Assembly (NCBI RefSeq): GCF_947179165.1
Contig: NC_077244.1
Location: forward strand, 15,014,949 to 15,078,948
Source: Solanum dulcamara
Lineage: Eukaryota; Streptophyta; Magnoliopsida; Solanales; Solanaceae
Length of the DNA stretch: 64,000 bases
Reading direction: 5' to 3'
In this document: positions 19,408-31,700 of the stretch, one piece after another
Numbering within the stretch: the stretch's first letter is position 1
Layout: every line of letters begins with the position of its first letter
Notes under the pieces: model-generated
What the model was told of the DNA's origin: nothing
Seen by the model: the letters and a program-made list of their open reading frames with translations, nothing else
Database searches by the model: none
Position numbers and translations under genes: made by a program

Positions 19408-20418
19408 ATGGTGAGGACTAGAGCCACAATTACTGAGGGTGAGGCTGCACCTGCTGCCCAAGCCCTAATATGCGGGCGAGGTAAAGGATGTGGTGGAGTC
19501 AGAGGATGAGGCCGAGTGAGGGGAGCGGTACCTGCTCATGGACGAGCTAGAGAGCCATCACCTGAGCCCATGTACGAGCATGAGGATGACTTGGAGCAGA
19601 AGAGCTTCGAGAGGTTTGTTCGATTGGGGCCTCTAAGGTTTGATGGTACAGCCGGAGAGAAAGCCTATGACTTTTTGACTGAGTGCCAAGACAGGTTGTT
19701 CAACCTAGGCATCTTAGAGGCACATGGAGTAGCTTACACTTCATATCAATTTGCGGGAGTAGCCAAGGAGTGGTGGAGGTCAGTTCTTGCCCGTAGACCT
19801 ATTGGTTCTCCTATGAGAAGTTGGGAGCAATTTACTGAGATGTTCCTTAAGAGATTTGTGCCTTATAGCCTCCGTGATCAGCGCAGGGATAAGTTTGACA
19901 GACTAGAGCAGGGCTCCCTATCTGTATCTGAGTACGAGACTCGCTTTCATAAGTTATCTCATTATGCTATGTCGAGTATTCCCATCGAGTTCGAGCGGAT
20001 TCGCAAGTTAGTGAAGGGATTCGCCGGTTATCTCTAGGAGGCTACAACTTCTTTTGTACTGTCTAGAGGTATATTTCAGAGTATTATTGATCATGCTAGG
20101 ATGATAGAGAGTATCCGACGTGCTAGATAGGGTGGGGCCAAGAGGTTCCGTCAGTAGGGTCAATTCAGCAGTCATTCCTCCAAGGGCAGATAATATTCGG
20201 GTTTAGGAACCCTAAGTTATCAGGGCAAATCGGTCCAGGCAGCTATTTAGGGTTCTTCGGGCTCCGGAGGCCATTTTGACACTTCTGGTTATCCCTCACG
20301 GGGTTCAGGTCCTCGAGGTTGTTATGTGTGTGATGAGTTTGGGCATAAGACCCAAGATTGCCCTAAACGTGCTTCTTCTACTGGGCAGCCCGGGGCACCG
20401 GTTGTTCATTCTACAGAT
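19408..20418 (+). pseudogene. gag: Element B gag (broken)
   Basis: The start MVRTRATITEGEAAP is at ATG 19408. The retrotransposon gag domain (LRFDGTAGEKAYDFLTECQ, then MFLKRFVPYSLRDQRRDKF and GSLSVSEYETRF) lies in one frame. A Gly/Ser-rich linker leads to the zinc knuckle CYVCDEFGHKTQDC (20320-20361). Internal stops: TGA near 19507, TAG at 20035-20037, and further TAGs in the linker between 20127 and 20250. There is no frameshift. The N-terminal repeats of Arg-Gly suggest an RNA-binding tail. This gag is clearly a different lineage from those of A, F and K, which share the RDFxRMNP-type motif. Confidence 0.88.
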
Positions 20419-22688
20419 GCTCTAGCTATTTGGGGTTCTTTGAAGAATACTAGAGATGGCAGTCGTGGTGCTAAGGGTGGAGCACGAGGTGGTGCTCGTG
20501 GTGGTTCGCAGACTAAAAGTGACCGTCAGTTATGCTATGCTATACCAGGTAGATATGAGGCAGAAGCCTCTAATGCAGTTATTACAGGTATTGTTCCAGT
20601 TTACCATCATTCTACTTCAGTATTATTTGACCCAGGGTCTACCTATTCTTATGTGTCGACTTATTTTGATGTGGGTATTGATTATGTGAGTGAGTCCCTT
20701 ATTGTGCCTATTACTATTTCTACCCTAGTAGGTGAGTCTTTAGTGGTGGATCGGGTATACAAGGGATGTTTGGTGATATTTTTGGGTAGGGAGACCCGTG
20801 CAGACTTGATTTTATTAGACATGCTTGATTTTGATGTGATACTAGGTATGGACTGGTTATCTCTTTATCATGCTATATTAGATTGTTATGCAAAGACCAT
20901 GACCTTAGCTTATCCCGGTTTACCTAGTGTGGTATGGATGGGTAATTCGAGTTCGTATCCTAAGGGGGTGATATCTTATATTCGTGCTCGTCGCTTGATG
21001 GATAAGGTTTCTTTATCTTATTTGGCTCATATACATGATCTCACTACAGAGTCATCTCCTATAGAGACTATGAGGGTGGTGAGTGAGTTTATGGATGTAT
21101 TTCCTATAGATTTGCTGGGAGTTCCTCTTGACCGTGATATCGATTTTGTGATTGATTTGGAGCCTGACACTAAACCCATCTCTATTTCTCCTTATCGGAT
21201 GGCTCCAGTAGAATTGAAAGAGTTGAAAGAACAATTGGAAGATTTATTGAAGAAAGGGTTTATTAGATCTAGTGTATCACCATGGGGTGCACCGGTTTTA
21301 TTTATGAAGAAGAAAGATGGTACTATGAGGAGTGTATTGACTATCGACAATTGAACAAAGCCACTATAAAGAACAAGTATCCTTTCCCTCATGTTGATGA
21401 TTTATTTGACCAGCTTCAAGGTGCATTGGTGTTCTCAAAGATTAATTTGAGGTCGGGTTACCATCAGTTGAGAGTTCGGGAATCTGATATCCCGAAGACT
21501 GCATTCAGGACTCGTTATGGGCATTATGAATTTGTGGTTATGTCATTCGGGTTGACTAATGCCCCGATTGCTTTTATGGAGTTGATGAACTGGGTATTTC
21601 GACCTTATTTGGACTCGTTTGTGATCGTGTTTATTGATGACATCTTGGTTTATTCCAAGAATGAGGCGGATCATGTTAGGAACCTGAGGACAGTCCTTCA
21701 GAGATTGAGAGAGGAGAAGTTGTATTCAAAATTCTCCAAATGTGAGTTTTGTCTTGAGTTCGTGACATTCTTGGGTCATATAGTGACCAAGGATGGTATT
21801 ATGGTTGATCCAGCCAAAGTTGCAGTGGTTCGTGATTGGGTTAGACCTACTTCAGTTACCGAGATTCAGAGTTTTATTGGGTTGGCAGGCTACTATCGTC
21901 GGTTTGTTCAAGGATTCTCTTCTATTGCAGCCCCATTACTAGGCTAACTCAAAAGACCGTGATATTTCAATGGACTGATGAGTATGAGGCGAGCTTTCAA
22001 AAGCTTAAGGAATTATTGACTTCAGCACCTATTCTAGCCTTACCCGAGGAGGGCGTGGCATTTATTATGTTTTGTGATGCTTCGGTAGTTGGCTTGGGTG
22101 GTGTATTGATGCAAAAAGGTAGAGTTATAGCTTATGCTTCTCGACAGTTGAAGGTACATGAGAAGATCTATCCTACCCACGACTTAGAGTTAGCAGCGGT
22201 GGTGTTTGTTCTGAAGTTGTGGAGGCATTATCTCTATGGAGTGCATTGCGAGGTCTATACTGACCACAGTAGCCTTAAGTATATCTTTTCTCAGACGAAT
22301 CTGAACATGCGGCAGCATAGGTAGTTAGAGTTATTGAAAGACTATGACATCACCATACTTTATCATCCGGGCAAAGCTAATATGGTAGCGAATGCCCTGA
22401 GTCGCAAAGCATCTTGCATGGGTAGTTTGACCTTCCTTAAGGCTGTGGAGAGGCCTTTGGCATTGGAGGTTCAGTCATTGGCTAGACAGTTGGTCCGACT
22501 TGATATTTCTACACATCATGGTATTTTGGCCTTTGTGGAGGCTAGGTCTACTTTGATGGACCAGATTCATACACACCAGTTTGAAGATGACAAGTTGAGG
22601 GCCATTCAAGACAAAGTGTTGAGTGGTGAAGCAAAATCAACCTCTCTTGATCCGGAAGGAGTTTTGAGGATTAATGGTTGCATTTGTG
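20419..22688 (+). pseudogene. pol: Element B pol (broken, cut inside integrase N-terminus)
   Basis: Protease with SVLFDPGSTYSYVS (D-P-G at 20629-20637 rather than D-S/T-G) and [13 protein letters not shown] has FIDD at 21630-21641, RNase H has [15 protein letters not shown] and [10 protein letters not shown], and the sequence ends at the start of the integrase region (RINGCICV). Breaks: a frameshift near 21330 (between KKKDGTMR and CIDYRQLNK), another near 21935-21960, and TAG at 22322-22324 where a Trp is expected. At 22689 an LTR of family C is inserted, and the rest of integrase, the chromodomain and the 3' LTR are not found beyond it. Confidence 0.88.
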
Positions 22689-24717
22689 TGTCACGACCCA
22701 AAATGGGCCATGAGTGGCACCCACACTTAACCTCCTGGGTGGGAGAACCAACGATATAAACCCCAACTAATAATAATAACACGGAAGCTCAAATAAATAC
22801 ATTTTCCCCAAAACCTGAAAGTCATCACATGAAGGACATCTAAATTCTAAAACTAAGTCTCGAATTATCAAACACCAAATAAATAAATAACATAATGTAT
22901 CCAAAAACTAAGGACACCATGCCATGAAAAGAGATTCTATCGCCAGCTAGAAGGATAACTCACCCTGAAATCTTATGAACTGGAGACTAACTAGAGCCGA
23001 GGTCGAGTCGAAGTCGGTGGAACACTCGCTGTACCCCACAAAATAAAACAAAGAAAGATACACGTAGGGGTCAGTACAGGGCAACATGTACTGGGTAGGT
23101 ATAATCGGCCGACTCAAAATAGGAATCAATATGCAATAAATAATAGCGGGAAATCAACTATAGCACTTAACAGGTGGCAACCAACAAGATCAAGTGACAA
23201 TACAATGAACGATTTCATAACCAATAAACAATATCAAGATCACACCTGAGGACTCAAACCTTCACATCACACTCTTTTGGATAATGAGTTATTGGAGATT
23301 GGGTAGTATTAAGTCGTTTTAATTTGTTTTCCTTTAACATTACCGTGCCGGAATGTGACACCCGATCCAAATATACCATGTTAGAATGTGACACCCAATC
23401 TAAATATACCATGTCGGAATGTGATACCCGATCCAAATATATCATGTCAGAACATGACACCCGATCCAAATATATCGTATCGGAACGTGACACCCGATCC
23501 AAATATAATTAATTTATCATTCTTCATGATTACATTCCACTTCATTAACAATATTTCATCAAGCCTTCTTTATTCAAGGCACCATTTTTGATAGGGCAAG
23601 TTCAAGATTATGAATTTCACGGTTTCGGGATTTTAGACCAATCACAACAACATATCAACCATTCAAACCACAACAATTAAATGCGTAGTAAACTTCACAC
23701 ATATTACTCAATGAATATCAATCACTATTAAGAATCTATCTATGATATAGAATAAAAACCATAGCCTACATCCACCGAAGAACCAAAGTCAAGCAAGCTA
23801 ATTCACCGGTGATTTCCCTTTCTTCGATGCCTCAGACTGTTTTCAATCTATCAAATATATAATATTTATAAGTAAACTAGTTCGTAGACACCAATATTAT
23901 TCATATGTTTAACCTAGACCCAACAACTCACTCAATTTTATAATCAATTTCCCTAAAACTCAAGCCTAGAGTTTCAGTTTCTCAAGTATTAAAATAAATC
24001 TAATGGTATTCATAAAATAAAATATACCTAATATTTAATTACCTATTTTAATATACTAAAAACTTAATTTTATAGAGTACCCATAACAAAACAAGAAAAG
24101 AAGAACGTCAAATTACCCTCAAATTACAAGACAGTAACTTGAACTAGACAAAAGCCATTAACTATCCATCCTAATAACTATTTTATCATTTGTTAATAAC
24201 TTTCTCACTATTGCCAATGATTTGCTCTCAATCCTGGGCCTCAATTTCCAACCAAGCATCAAATTGCAGTGCTTTATTTTACAATTCTAAAAGTTATACT
24301 AATTGTTAATTACGTATAGAAAGATTTGAAAGGTTCAACCCAAATATATAATATTCATATATGGGTTATCTAATCTAGCCCTCAATTTACACATATTTAG
24401 AATGAGATTTACCTGGCACTCATCAATTTCTTGGTTTTCTCTCCTTCGGCGCATGTAAGCTGCTTTCTCTCTTTTCTTTTCTAAAATAATTATGTACTAG
24501 AATTAATAAATCCTATCCTTTTCGTTTAATAATTGGTATAGAGTGTTAAATACATTATTAACTTAGCCCACTAATTAAATTAGTTATTTAAATTTACCCC
24601 TCAACTAAATAATCATAGTTATGGAAAAGTCCAAAATACCCAATTAAAAATTTATGGGATGAGTCTTTTAGGAAATAAAAAGTCCTAATACTCAAAACGA
24701 CCTAACGGATCGTTACA
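22689..24717 (-). mobile_element. 3' LTR of minus-strand element C
   Basis: In plus coordinates it runs TGTCACGACCCAAAATGGG (complement of the LTR end) to GATCGTTACA (complement of the TGTAACGATC start), 2029 bp. The gypsy 3' coding end lies on its right (24718-24890), so this is the 3' LTR of an element read on the minus strand. It is inserted in element B pol. A five-unit 33-bp repeat lies at 23345-23509. The sister copy is at 1-974. Confidence 0.85.
23345..23509 (+). repeat. Five tandem 33-bp units in LTR C
   Basis: Unit starts at 23345, 23378, 23411, 23444 and 23477, each about GGAATGTGACACCCGATCC plus an AAATATAYCATGTC spacer. Period 33 gives an open 11-residue repeat on either strand, an artefact of periodicity. 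It lies within U3/R of the LTR. Confidence 0.85.
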
Positions 24718-24890
24718 ACAGATACCAATTTACCCACCGTTCGTCCCCGAACGGTCAAAATAAGAGCGAGGGTTGAAAAGGGTACCTGACTCGACAACAA
24801 ATGTGGATATCTTCCACGCATATCTGCCTCAGTCTCCCAAGTAGACTCCTCAACTGGACGATTCTTCCATTGAACCTTCTAATCACCTTA
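24718..24890 (-). pseudogene. pol: Element C pol 3' end, chromodomain remnant
   Basis: The minus strand reads KVQWKNRPVEESTWETEADM then RYPHLL, the end of a chromovirus integrase chromodomain. A purine-rich/GGGGACGAACGG tail follows up to the LTR start at 24717. Homology is lost upstream at about 24890, where the element is truncated or rearranged. Too short to judge frame integrity. Confidence 0.7.
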
Positions 24891-25419
24891 TTGGTGATCA
24901 ATCATTTTCTCTACTATTCTTTTGCATCAATCTTTAACCATTCAAGTAGTAAATGGTTCTCAAACGGAAATCCAAGTTGAACAAGCAAATTTTCTCTTCC
25001 TTTTTGACTTTAAAGTCTACCTTTACGTTCATAATTGCCCTTTTAATCGCCTTTCAACTAGTCGTTTGACTAGCACAGTAAACTACTAAGTAACTCTCTG
25101 AACACCAGTTCAGGACATATCATGAGTGATGAAAACTTACTACCTCAACCTCTAGAGAACTTCCGCTGTATACCAAGATGCAGATATTCATGACACTCTC
25201 CATACACCATTGTGATAATTGGACTGGATCTACTTAATCCCAGTGTGACACATAGAGTCTTGATTTAATTTTCACTTTCGGACAAAATAGGATAGCTGAA
25301 TGATAAATAAACACTGGTAAATCATATGCACTCCACTATCCTACAGATCATATTCCTTATTCCATCTTGTTTCCACAGCACTTTATATTCACTAACACCT
25401 CGTATGTTTGAGATAGATT
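24891..25419. other. Unassigned AT-rich stretch
   Basis: No ORF above background, no LTR terminus and no motif I can name. It may be the degraded interior of element C or unrelated intergenic DNA. Confidence 0.4.
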
Positions 25420-25725
25420 TTTTTTGATGAAGTAAGAATCTTCATTGAAGGCATCATAATATTTTAAATAACTACAAAAGAGGTTTCAAAATATAACGAG
25501 TTAGCTCCATTACATAAGGGACTATTCTAGGACCAGGGATTCAATAAAAAGCTCAGGGGAACCTACAGGGAGCAAATTGTGCCAACTAAATAAGTACAAA
25601 AAGCATCTAACTTTAATAGAGTGGTTTGGAGTTGATACACCATATCTGTTCCTTTCTGTCCAAAAACACCACATAATGCTAGCAGTGTACTTCTCTTTTC
25701 CCTTTGGGTAAGTTAGTTCTAGGTT
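25420..25725 (-). mobile_element. Possible LINE (L1-type) 3' end remnant
   Basis: The minus strand reads IMWCFWTERNRYG followed about 20 residues on by a CFLYLFSWHNLL segment, like the C-terminal end of plant L1 ORF2 proteins (W-x-ERN, then an F/W-rich segment). It ends in an A-run at 25420-25432 (seen as T8 on plus). A 5'-truncated LINE tail would look like this. No flanking duplication was identified, and the call rests on a short motif. Confidence 0.45.
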
Positions 25726-26130
25726 ATTTTTATTTTATTTTTTAGCTCAGGAGGGATATCACAGGTATATTCCCGATCCTAGTTAAAATTTTGTATTTCC
25801 ACATGTCACTTGGTCTTTAACTCGTACTTTCTTTATGTATTCTCAAAGCAGCTTTTCATCTCTGAAATTTCACTTGTGCCACATCAAAGGCTTGCTTATC
25901 GTCAATCTCTACCATCTTATCAACCCCTGCACCTACCATAAAACCTCTTGGACATACCAACCATTTTAACGACTTACATATACTCAACAGACTCACACCT
26001 TGCACCAAATCCTTTAATTGCCACATGCATTGCCATCTTCATCACCTCTTACAATATTAAAAAGATAACTGCTCCATCTTCCAAATCAACTTTCAAGGTT
26101 TGGAGAAAAGGAACTTTCTGGCAAGTACTT
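25726..26130. other. Unassigned stretch
   Basis: Contains a 61-codon open frame (25948-26133) with no recognisable domain. Composition is ordinary for the window. Nothing further is supported. Confidence 0.35.
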
Positions 26131-27863
26131 TAAACGATGCAGGTCGAATGACGTCAGTACGTGGAATGTACGAGTATGTAAAATGGCAGGAAGGTAAGGA
26201 CAGATATCAAGAAACTCGTCTCAATAAAACCCAGCTCAGAACTCAACATTATCTCAACATCAATATGTAATGCAAGTTTAAAATATAAAAATAATAGTAA
26301 TAAGCAATGCTTACTCAGTTGGGAGTTTCTCTAACCGACAACCATCACTTATGAGCTAGCGATGATACAACGAAGCGATGTCGTTGCCACATCCATCCAA
26401 TACCTTGCCAGGGTAAAGGACATCACCATCTTGGATCCACTCATCAAAGTCCTCTTTTTGGGACTTAAGAGGCATAGCCTCCATCCTACGCTGGCTACGT
26501 AGTTCTGGGGTTTGAGTCAATTATACTCTTACCCAACTCGGTGCTCAATACTACTCCCAAAATATGTGCTCATATTAAACTCATCATCTAGTTTCATTGG
26601 ACTTTAATTTAAATCATCAAACTCATGTCATTACCTCTTCATCAATCATTATACTTCCAAAAACATCATTTACATCTCATCAAAACATCTTGCTCAAAAT
26701 ATCATTTTTCTCAAATTCATTCAAATTCAACTCTTTTGCTCTTTCAAAACTCAATAAAATACATATATAGTATTAATTCATATAACTTTCTTTTTATTAA
26801 TGAAAATAATAAAAAGCCAACATCTTTACTCAAAACATGTGTAAAAATATTCATGAACATCAAATCAATTTGGATTCATGGGAAAGTAGCCATGAACAAT
26901 AATTCCAATAATATGAGAGATAAGAATAATAATAATATTAATGCATAAATATATCAAACTCAATAGAAGAAGAATCAATTCATCTAGAATTCAAGATTTG
27001 TATAAAACTCAACTATAACGAATTTAAATATTGAGCGCATGGACGAACTCAATCCAATGCTATGAAAGCCTTACATACATTAAATCTGAAGGTTTACTCC
27101 GAATTGGAACACTCTTGGACCCCTAGCCTTTTCTTCTCGCCGGAGCGTTTTGTGTACTACCCGGAGTATAAGAATAATCGGAGTAGTATTTTTATACTAC
27201 TAAAACTAAAACTATATTTGAGAAGAAGTATATAGAGAGAAGAAATGCTTAAGAAAGCTTGATGAATAAAATGAGGAAATAAGGTGGGTATTTATAGGTG
27301 GGAAAGAGTGACCTAACAATAAATAAAATAATTATAAAGAAAAATCTAAAAATTTAATGGAATATATTGATGTCATGGATGATGTTAAATGGAGGACAAT
27401 TTATGTCATGAATGATGTCAAATGTATCTAGATCTTTCCATGGTAGGTAAGATGAGTTCTTTTTAACAGAATACTCTTTTTAGAAGCTGCGTTTGAATAA
27501 GATAAATTCCTTATTAGGATTTGGTGTCTTCATAAGAATTGTAGATATGGAAGTCTAGTTTCATATCGTTCAAGAATCAACCAATTTGGAGCAACCTACA
27601 GTGAGATATGAATTTTCTTCTATAAACACTCAATTCCATCACAGTACTATATCTTGCAAAGATTAATTTATTTGACCTACTTATACTCCGAATCTTAAGA
27701 TATGTGCTTAATGAAAGTTGTAGATAAGGATGTTGTGATTACCCAGAAATTTGAATCACCTAATTTGGACCAACCTATGAAAAGTTATGCCCAAAATATA
27801 GAGGCTATATTATTTTCGTCGAGAATTGAAATACCGACATACAACATTTTAGGGGTTGTTACA
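26131..27863 (-). mobile_element. Truncated LTR, family A, minus strand
   Basis: Complement of the family A LTR from its TGTAACA start (27857-27863) back through the TATA region, the donor region (here mutated, AATGTATGT) and the TGACGTCA palindrome (26149-26156). It stops at 26131, so roughly the last 400 bp of the LTR are missing. No internal sequence is attached. Confidence 0.85.
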
Positions 27864-28760
27864 AAATCAAATTATGCAAATCACATATCACATAATCACA
27901 TTAGACTCCAATCCACTTCATCACACAACATCCTCATCAACATAACCTCTTCATTCACATCATCATCAAATATCATCATTCACATCATCATCAAACATCA
28001 TCATCAAATATCATCATTCACATATCTACTCCAAAATCTTTATTTAATTCTATGTTCAATTTATAGAGACAAAAGGATATTCTAACTCTACCAAGGTTTC
28101 GTTCCTTTTTTATGACTTTCATATTTATAACTACCCCAATTCATTCTTTTTATCCCAACTAATGTATACACACAAAACTATCAATCTCAACCTCAAGACA
28201 ATTATGAAAAAAGAAATCTCATCTTGGGTTCATGTGAAAGAATACATGAATCCATACTCTCAACAAAACTCAACTCAAGAACACCATCAATACATATAAA
28301 TTCATATACAAAGATTCATTTGTAGTCAATAATATGAAAGATAACTATTCAAGAATTTAAGTCATGAAAATCGCCAATCAATTTCTAGTACATAAAAATA
28401 TTCTAGAGTTTAGAAAAATTTCAAGAAAAATCTTCATAAAAGGTTCAAATCTTTTACAACTTCTACCTAACACATATATGGGCATATGGAAGAACTCAAT
28501 CCATATTTTAGGTTAACCTTACATACCTTAGAGTAGATTTTGAAGAAACCTTGTTGTTGAGTCTTCAATGGGAAGCTTGAATCCTTGAGCTTTTGAGGGC
28601 AAATCTTGTTGGAGATGTTTGGGAGAGAAGAGGGGATGAAGATTAGGGTTTTTGGGAGGTGAGAAGACTGAAAAATGATCCCAAAACGTTCCAAGGTAGG
28701 GTATATATATTTAGGTGTATACGATAGATTATACAACAGTCTTAATTCCACTATACCACC
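27864..28760 (-). mobile_element. LTR fragment, unnamed gypsy family, minus strand
   Basis: On the minus strand: a TATATATA box near 28705, then a pyrimidine-rich leader and a donor-like AAG|GTATGTAAGG near 28525, the same order as in the other LTRs. The part at 27890-28030 is rich in ATC/CAT triplets (a degenerate microsatellite). It lacks both LTR termini. Assignment is by architecture, not by a matching copy in the window. Confidence 0.55.
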
Positions 28761-29305
28761 ATATCATTTCATTGCATAGCATTGCATTGCTATTTGGACT
28801 ACTTGACTTATCTGATTAATTATGATATTGAACTGTCCTTATGTGTGTAGTTTATTTACACCATTCTATATAAATTGGTGGCACTGATATCAGAATGAGA
28901 CTTTTTTGTATGCAGGTGGAAGCGTTTCTTAGTTTATTGCATAGGTTTGATTAATTCCTTATATTCAGTCGGTGAAACCTACTAAGTACATGTGGATTGT
29001 ACTCACCCCTATTTTAATATCCCTTTTTGATGCAGATCCTAGTCAGATTATTCCGTTTGGCAGCTGATCTTCTAGCAGATATCTCATTATCAGATTAGTG
29101 GTGAGGTCTTGAGATATGGATAGCCATTAGTTCTATCTTTTATTGTTCAGTCTTTATTATTACTCAAATACTTATGATGTATTTCAGATTCGAACATTGT
29201 ATTAGATGCTCTTTACACTTATGACACCAGGTTTTGAGATATTTTCTTTGTTATCTTTTTTTTCATTTACTTTGTGGCCAAATTTCCCCTTTGGGAGTCT
29301 CTCAA
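28761..29305 (+). mobile_element. LTR fragment, family B
   Basis: Matches 18680-19115 of LTR B, including GTATGCAGGTGGAAGCGTT and TTTTTGATGCAGAT, and stops abruptly at CCCCTTTGGGAGTC. It could be part of element B's lost 3' LTR moved by rearrangement, or a separate copy. Confidence 0.75.
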
Positions 29306-30261
29306 GAATAAAACATATTATTATATATAAATATCAAGATCCTTCATTTTTCCAACATAAAACAAAGTCACTCCATATTGGAGCTAGACTACTAAAGAAG
29401 ATATTTTTCTCCTTTAAATAAGAAAATAGAAGAAATATTTATGAGAATAATTCCTCTATTTAATTAAAAGCAGGAGTTATAATACCTTCCAATACTAATA
29501 CTTATTTAGAACTACAAGCGAAGCCAATATAATGGTGGAAAGTTGAAGAACTTGATTACTAAAGAAAGAAAAGAAAAGAAAAGTTTTCTGAAAATTGAGA
29601 TATGCTTTTTGTTGTTACTTTCCTCTCTCCATTAGTTCCACTATTTATAACCAATTTATGATTTGTTGTGAGTTTGTCATGTGACCATGAATTGGTTATG
29701 GCTTCGTTTGGACTTGTTATAACCAAGTTAGCTTCATTATGGAAGATGACTTTGTGTATTTTCTTCCTTGAGCACCTTATTTTATTTACTTTGCTGAAAT
29801 TTGTCCATCTTTCACTTTTCTCATGTCTTCCTTTGAAAATTTTTCTTTTCCTCGAACCAAGTCTTCTATGAGCTTTTCTGCATAATTTGGTTAAAAAGTT
29901 TGAAAAATATGATACTTTGTTTTTTTACATAAAAAAATGTATACCTTAAAACTCAAGTAAAATGCACTTATCTCCCTCACTTGAGACTTTTACTCGTCTT
30001 CAAGTAAAGAATTTAATTATTTTTTCATGCAATAATTTTAAAAGATGTATAAAATAAAAAAAATTAAGATACAATACCAAAATAACGTGCATGGAGACTT
30101 TCATCACATGATTGGCATTTAACATTAGCACACTAAATCTACAGGTACAAGGTTGCGATTTATGGCTATTTACAATTAAAAAAACGATAGTACCTAATGT
30201 CCATCCATTTGTTATAAACTCTAAAATTAGAGAAAAGAAGAATTTTTTAAAAAATCATATT
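29306..30261 (-). mobile_element. Probable LTR of the minus-strand Athila-type element
   Basis: Located where the 3' LTR should be, just beyond a polypurine-type block (30262-30310). The minus strand has GGTTATAAATAGTGG (TATA, near 29640-29652), followed by a purine/pyrimidine-rich leader. A second purine-rich block resembling the polypurine tract is at 29960-30005. There is no sister LTR in the window and the right terminus is not defined, so this is inference from position and promoter-like sequence. Confidence 0.4.
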
Positions 30262-30310
30262 CCCCACACTACTCTCCCTCACTTAGACTTCTATTCGTCC
30301 TCGAGGGAAG
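30262..30310 (-). other. Polypurine tract region, Athila-type element
   Basis: The minus strand reads CTCGAGGACGAATAGAAG then a GTGAGGGAGAG stretch and TGTGGGG. A GAGGACGAATAGAAG block followed by a purine run is characteristic of the 3' end of Athila/Tat-type gypsy elements. Confidence 0.6.
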
Positions 30311-31700
30311 AAAAGTATTAAATATAGTAAATAATTTTTTTAAGTGAAAATTATGAGAACTTTTAGCAGAGATGAATCAACTAAGAGAGTCAACGAGTTC
30401 AACAACCTTTAACCATACTCATGTTTACTTATTGATAAATGAAATAACAATATTTCTTAATCCCAATTGCGTCTCACCAATTGAAAAGAGATGCCCATAT
30501 ATTAGACAATATATCAATCTAGAACAAAGAATGACATAGATAGAAAAATTCACTCACTCTCAACAAAGAAGTATCTCAAGCTACCGAAAATTGCCATAAG
30601 CTTGACTGTCACGTGGTTCTCGACTAATGTAGGAATCTTTGATTTGATATTGAGATCATGTAGGGCTTTTATAAGGTAGCAATATAGGTTTAGGAAAAGA
30701 TAGAATACATATGAATAATATTGACTCAAATTTCCTTCGTTCACTAACTTTACTTTCTCACTCAAGCACAATTACACTCTATTTTCTTCTAAACAATCAG
30801 CCTTTTTCAATATTTTCACATATTTTCATATTTTTCCCTTATAAACTGGAGTTGCAAATGTCTTACTGTTGCACCCCTTTTTTCAATCCTTTTTTTAACG
30901 ACAATTCTTTTCTTTTTGATAACATCTCAAAAGACCAACAAGTTCAAACAATTTATCCTTTCATATGTTTTTTCACAATTCACACACTTAACTTTTTACA
31001 TTCAATCAACTCTCATAGTACCTAAAAGGAAATAGGGTGAACAAATAACAAGTCATTACAACAAAAGGTCTAAAGGGTGAAGCTCGGCCAACAAATAAGG
31101 AATAATTTATTCATACTCAACGGGGCTAATTACGGATAATATTTATCAAGGTAGGTCAATTTAAGCCATGATTTGACAAGGAAGGCCTACTTTCATTTCA
31201 CAACTCACAATCTACCTAGAATTTCGCCTCAAACCATATTCAAGGCAAGTTCTAGATTCCAAATAAGCATGAGAACTAGGTAATATATACTAACTTCACA
31301 ATGCACTTGGAACTAATGAATATCATAATTTCAATCATCAATAAGTATGAGTTTGGCAAGATAGCCATACAACCCATGGACAATACTCAGTTGAATTCGA
31401 CTTTTTAAGTATCATAATTTTCAAATCAATTCAGGTTTAGAAAAACTATATTTTAAAATTATTTTTGTACTAGAATAGAGAAAATAACCAAAACTCCAAA
31501 CGAGTGTCCAGTTAAAAATTTTATGACCGTGATAAAAATCCATGAAAGTACACGCAAATCTTTTTCTTTTTTTCTTTAAAAAAAGAACAAACAATCATTT
31601 TGTCTCTTTTTGTAAAAGATAAATAAAATAAAATAATATATATATATATATATACATACATAAACACACACACAAATACAAACACACATATGTGTGTAAT
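30311..31700 (-). other. Long 3' untranslated stretch of the Athila-type element
   Basis: AT-rich, lying between integrase (beyond solo LTR D) and the polypurine tract. Athila elements often carry an env-like ORF here; none is readable. The plus-strand ORF at 30711-31025 is pyrimidine-rich and unsupported. A (TA)n/(CA)n microsatellite occupies 31635-31695 and abuts LTR D. Confidence 0.45.
31635..31695. repeat. TA/CA microsatellite
   Basis: About ten TA dinucleotides followed by CATA, then interrupted CA repeats ending in ATGTGTGT. It immediately precedes the insertion point of solo LTR D. Confidence 0.8.

Noticed and set aside
23345..23509. Possible CRISPR-like array
   Set aside because: Head-to-tail units without unique spacers, in a plant LTR.
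23254..23512. Repetitive open frames on both strands with an 11-residue repeat
   Set aside because: They arise from the 33-bp minisatellite in LTR C (period divisible by three); no start context and no homology.
24718..26130. Considered as a host gene fragment
   Set aside because: The left end is a chromodomain remnant, the middle may be a LINE tail, and the rest has no coding signal strong enough to support a gene.
27702..28085. 127-codon plus-strand frame
   Set aside because: Lies antisense across the start of an LTR fragment and into ATC-rich repeats; the His/Ile/Ser-rich end is the microsatellite.
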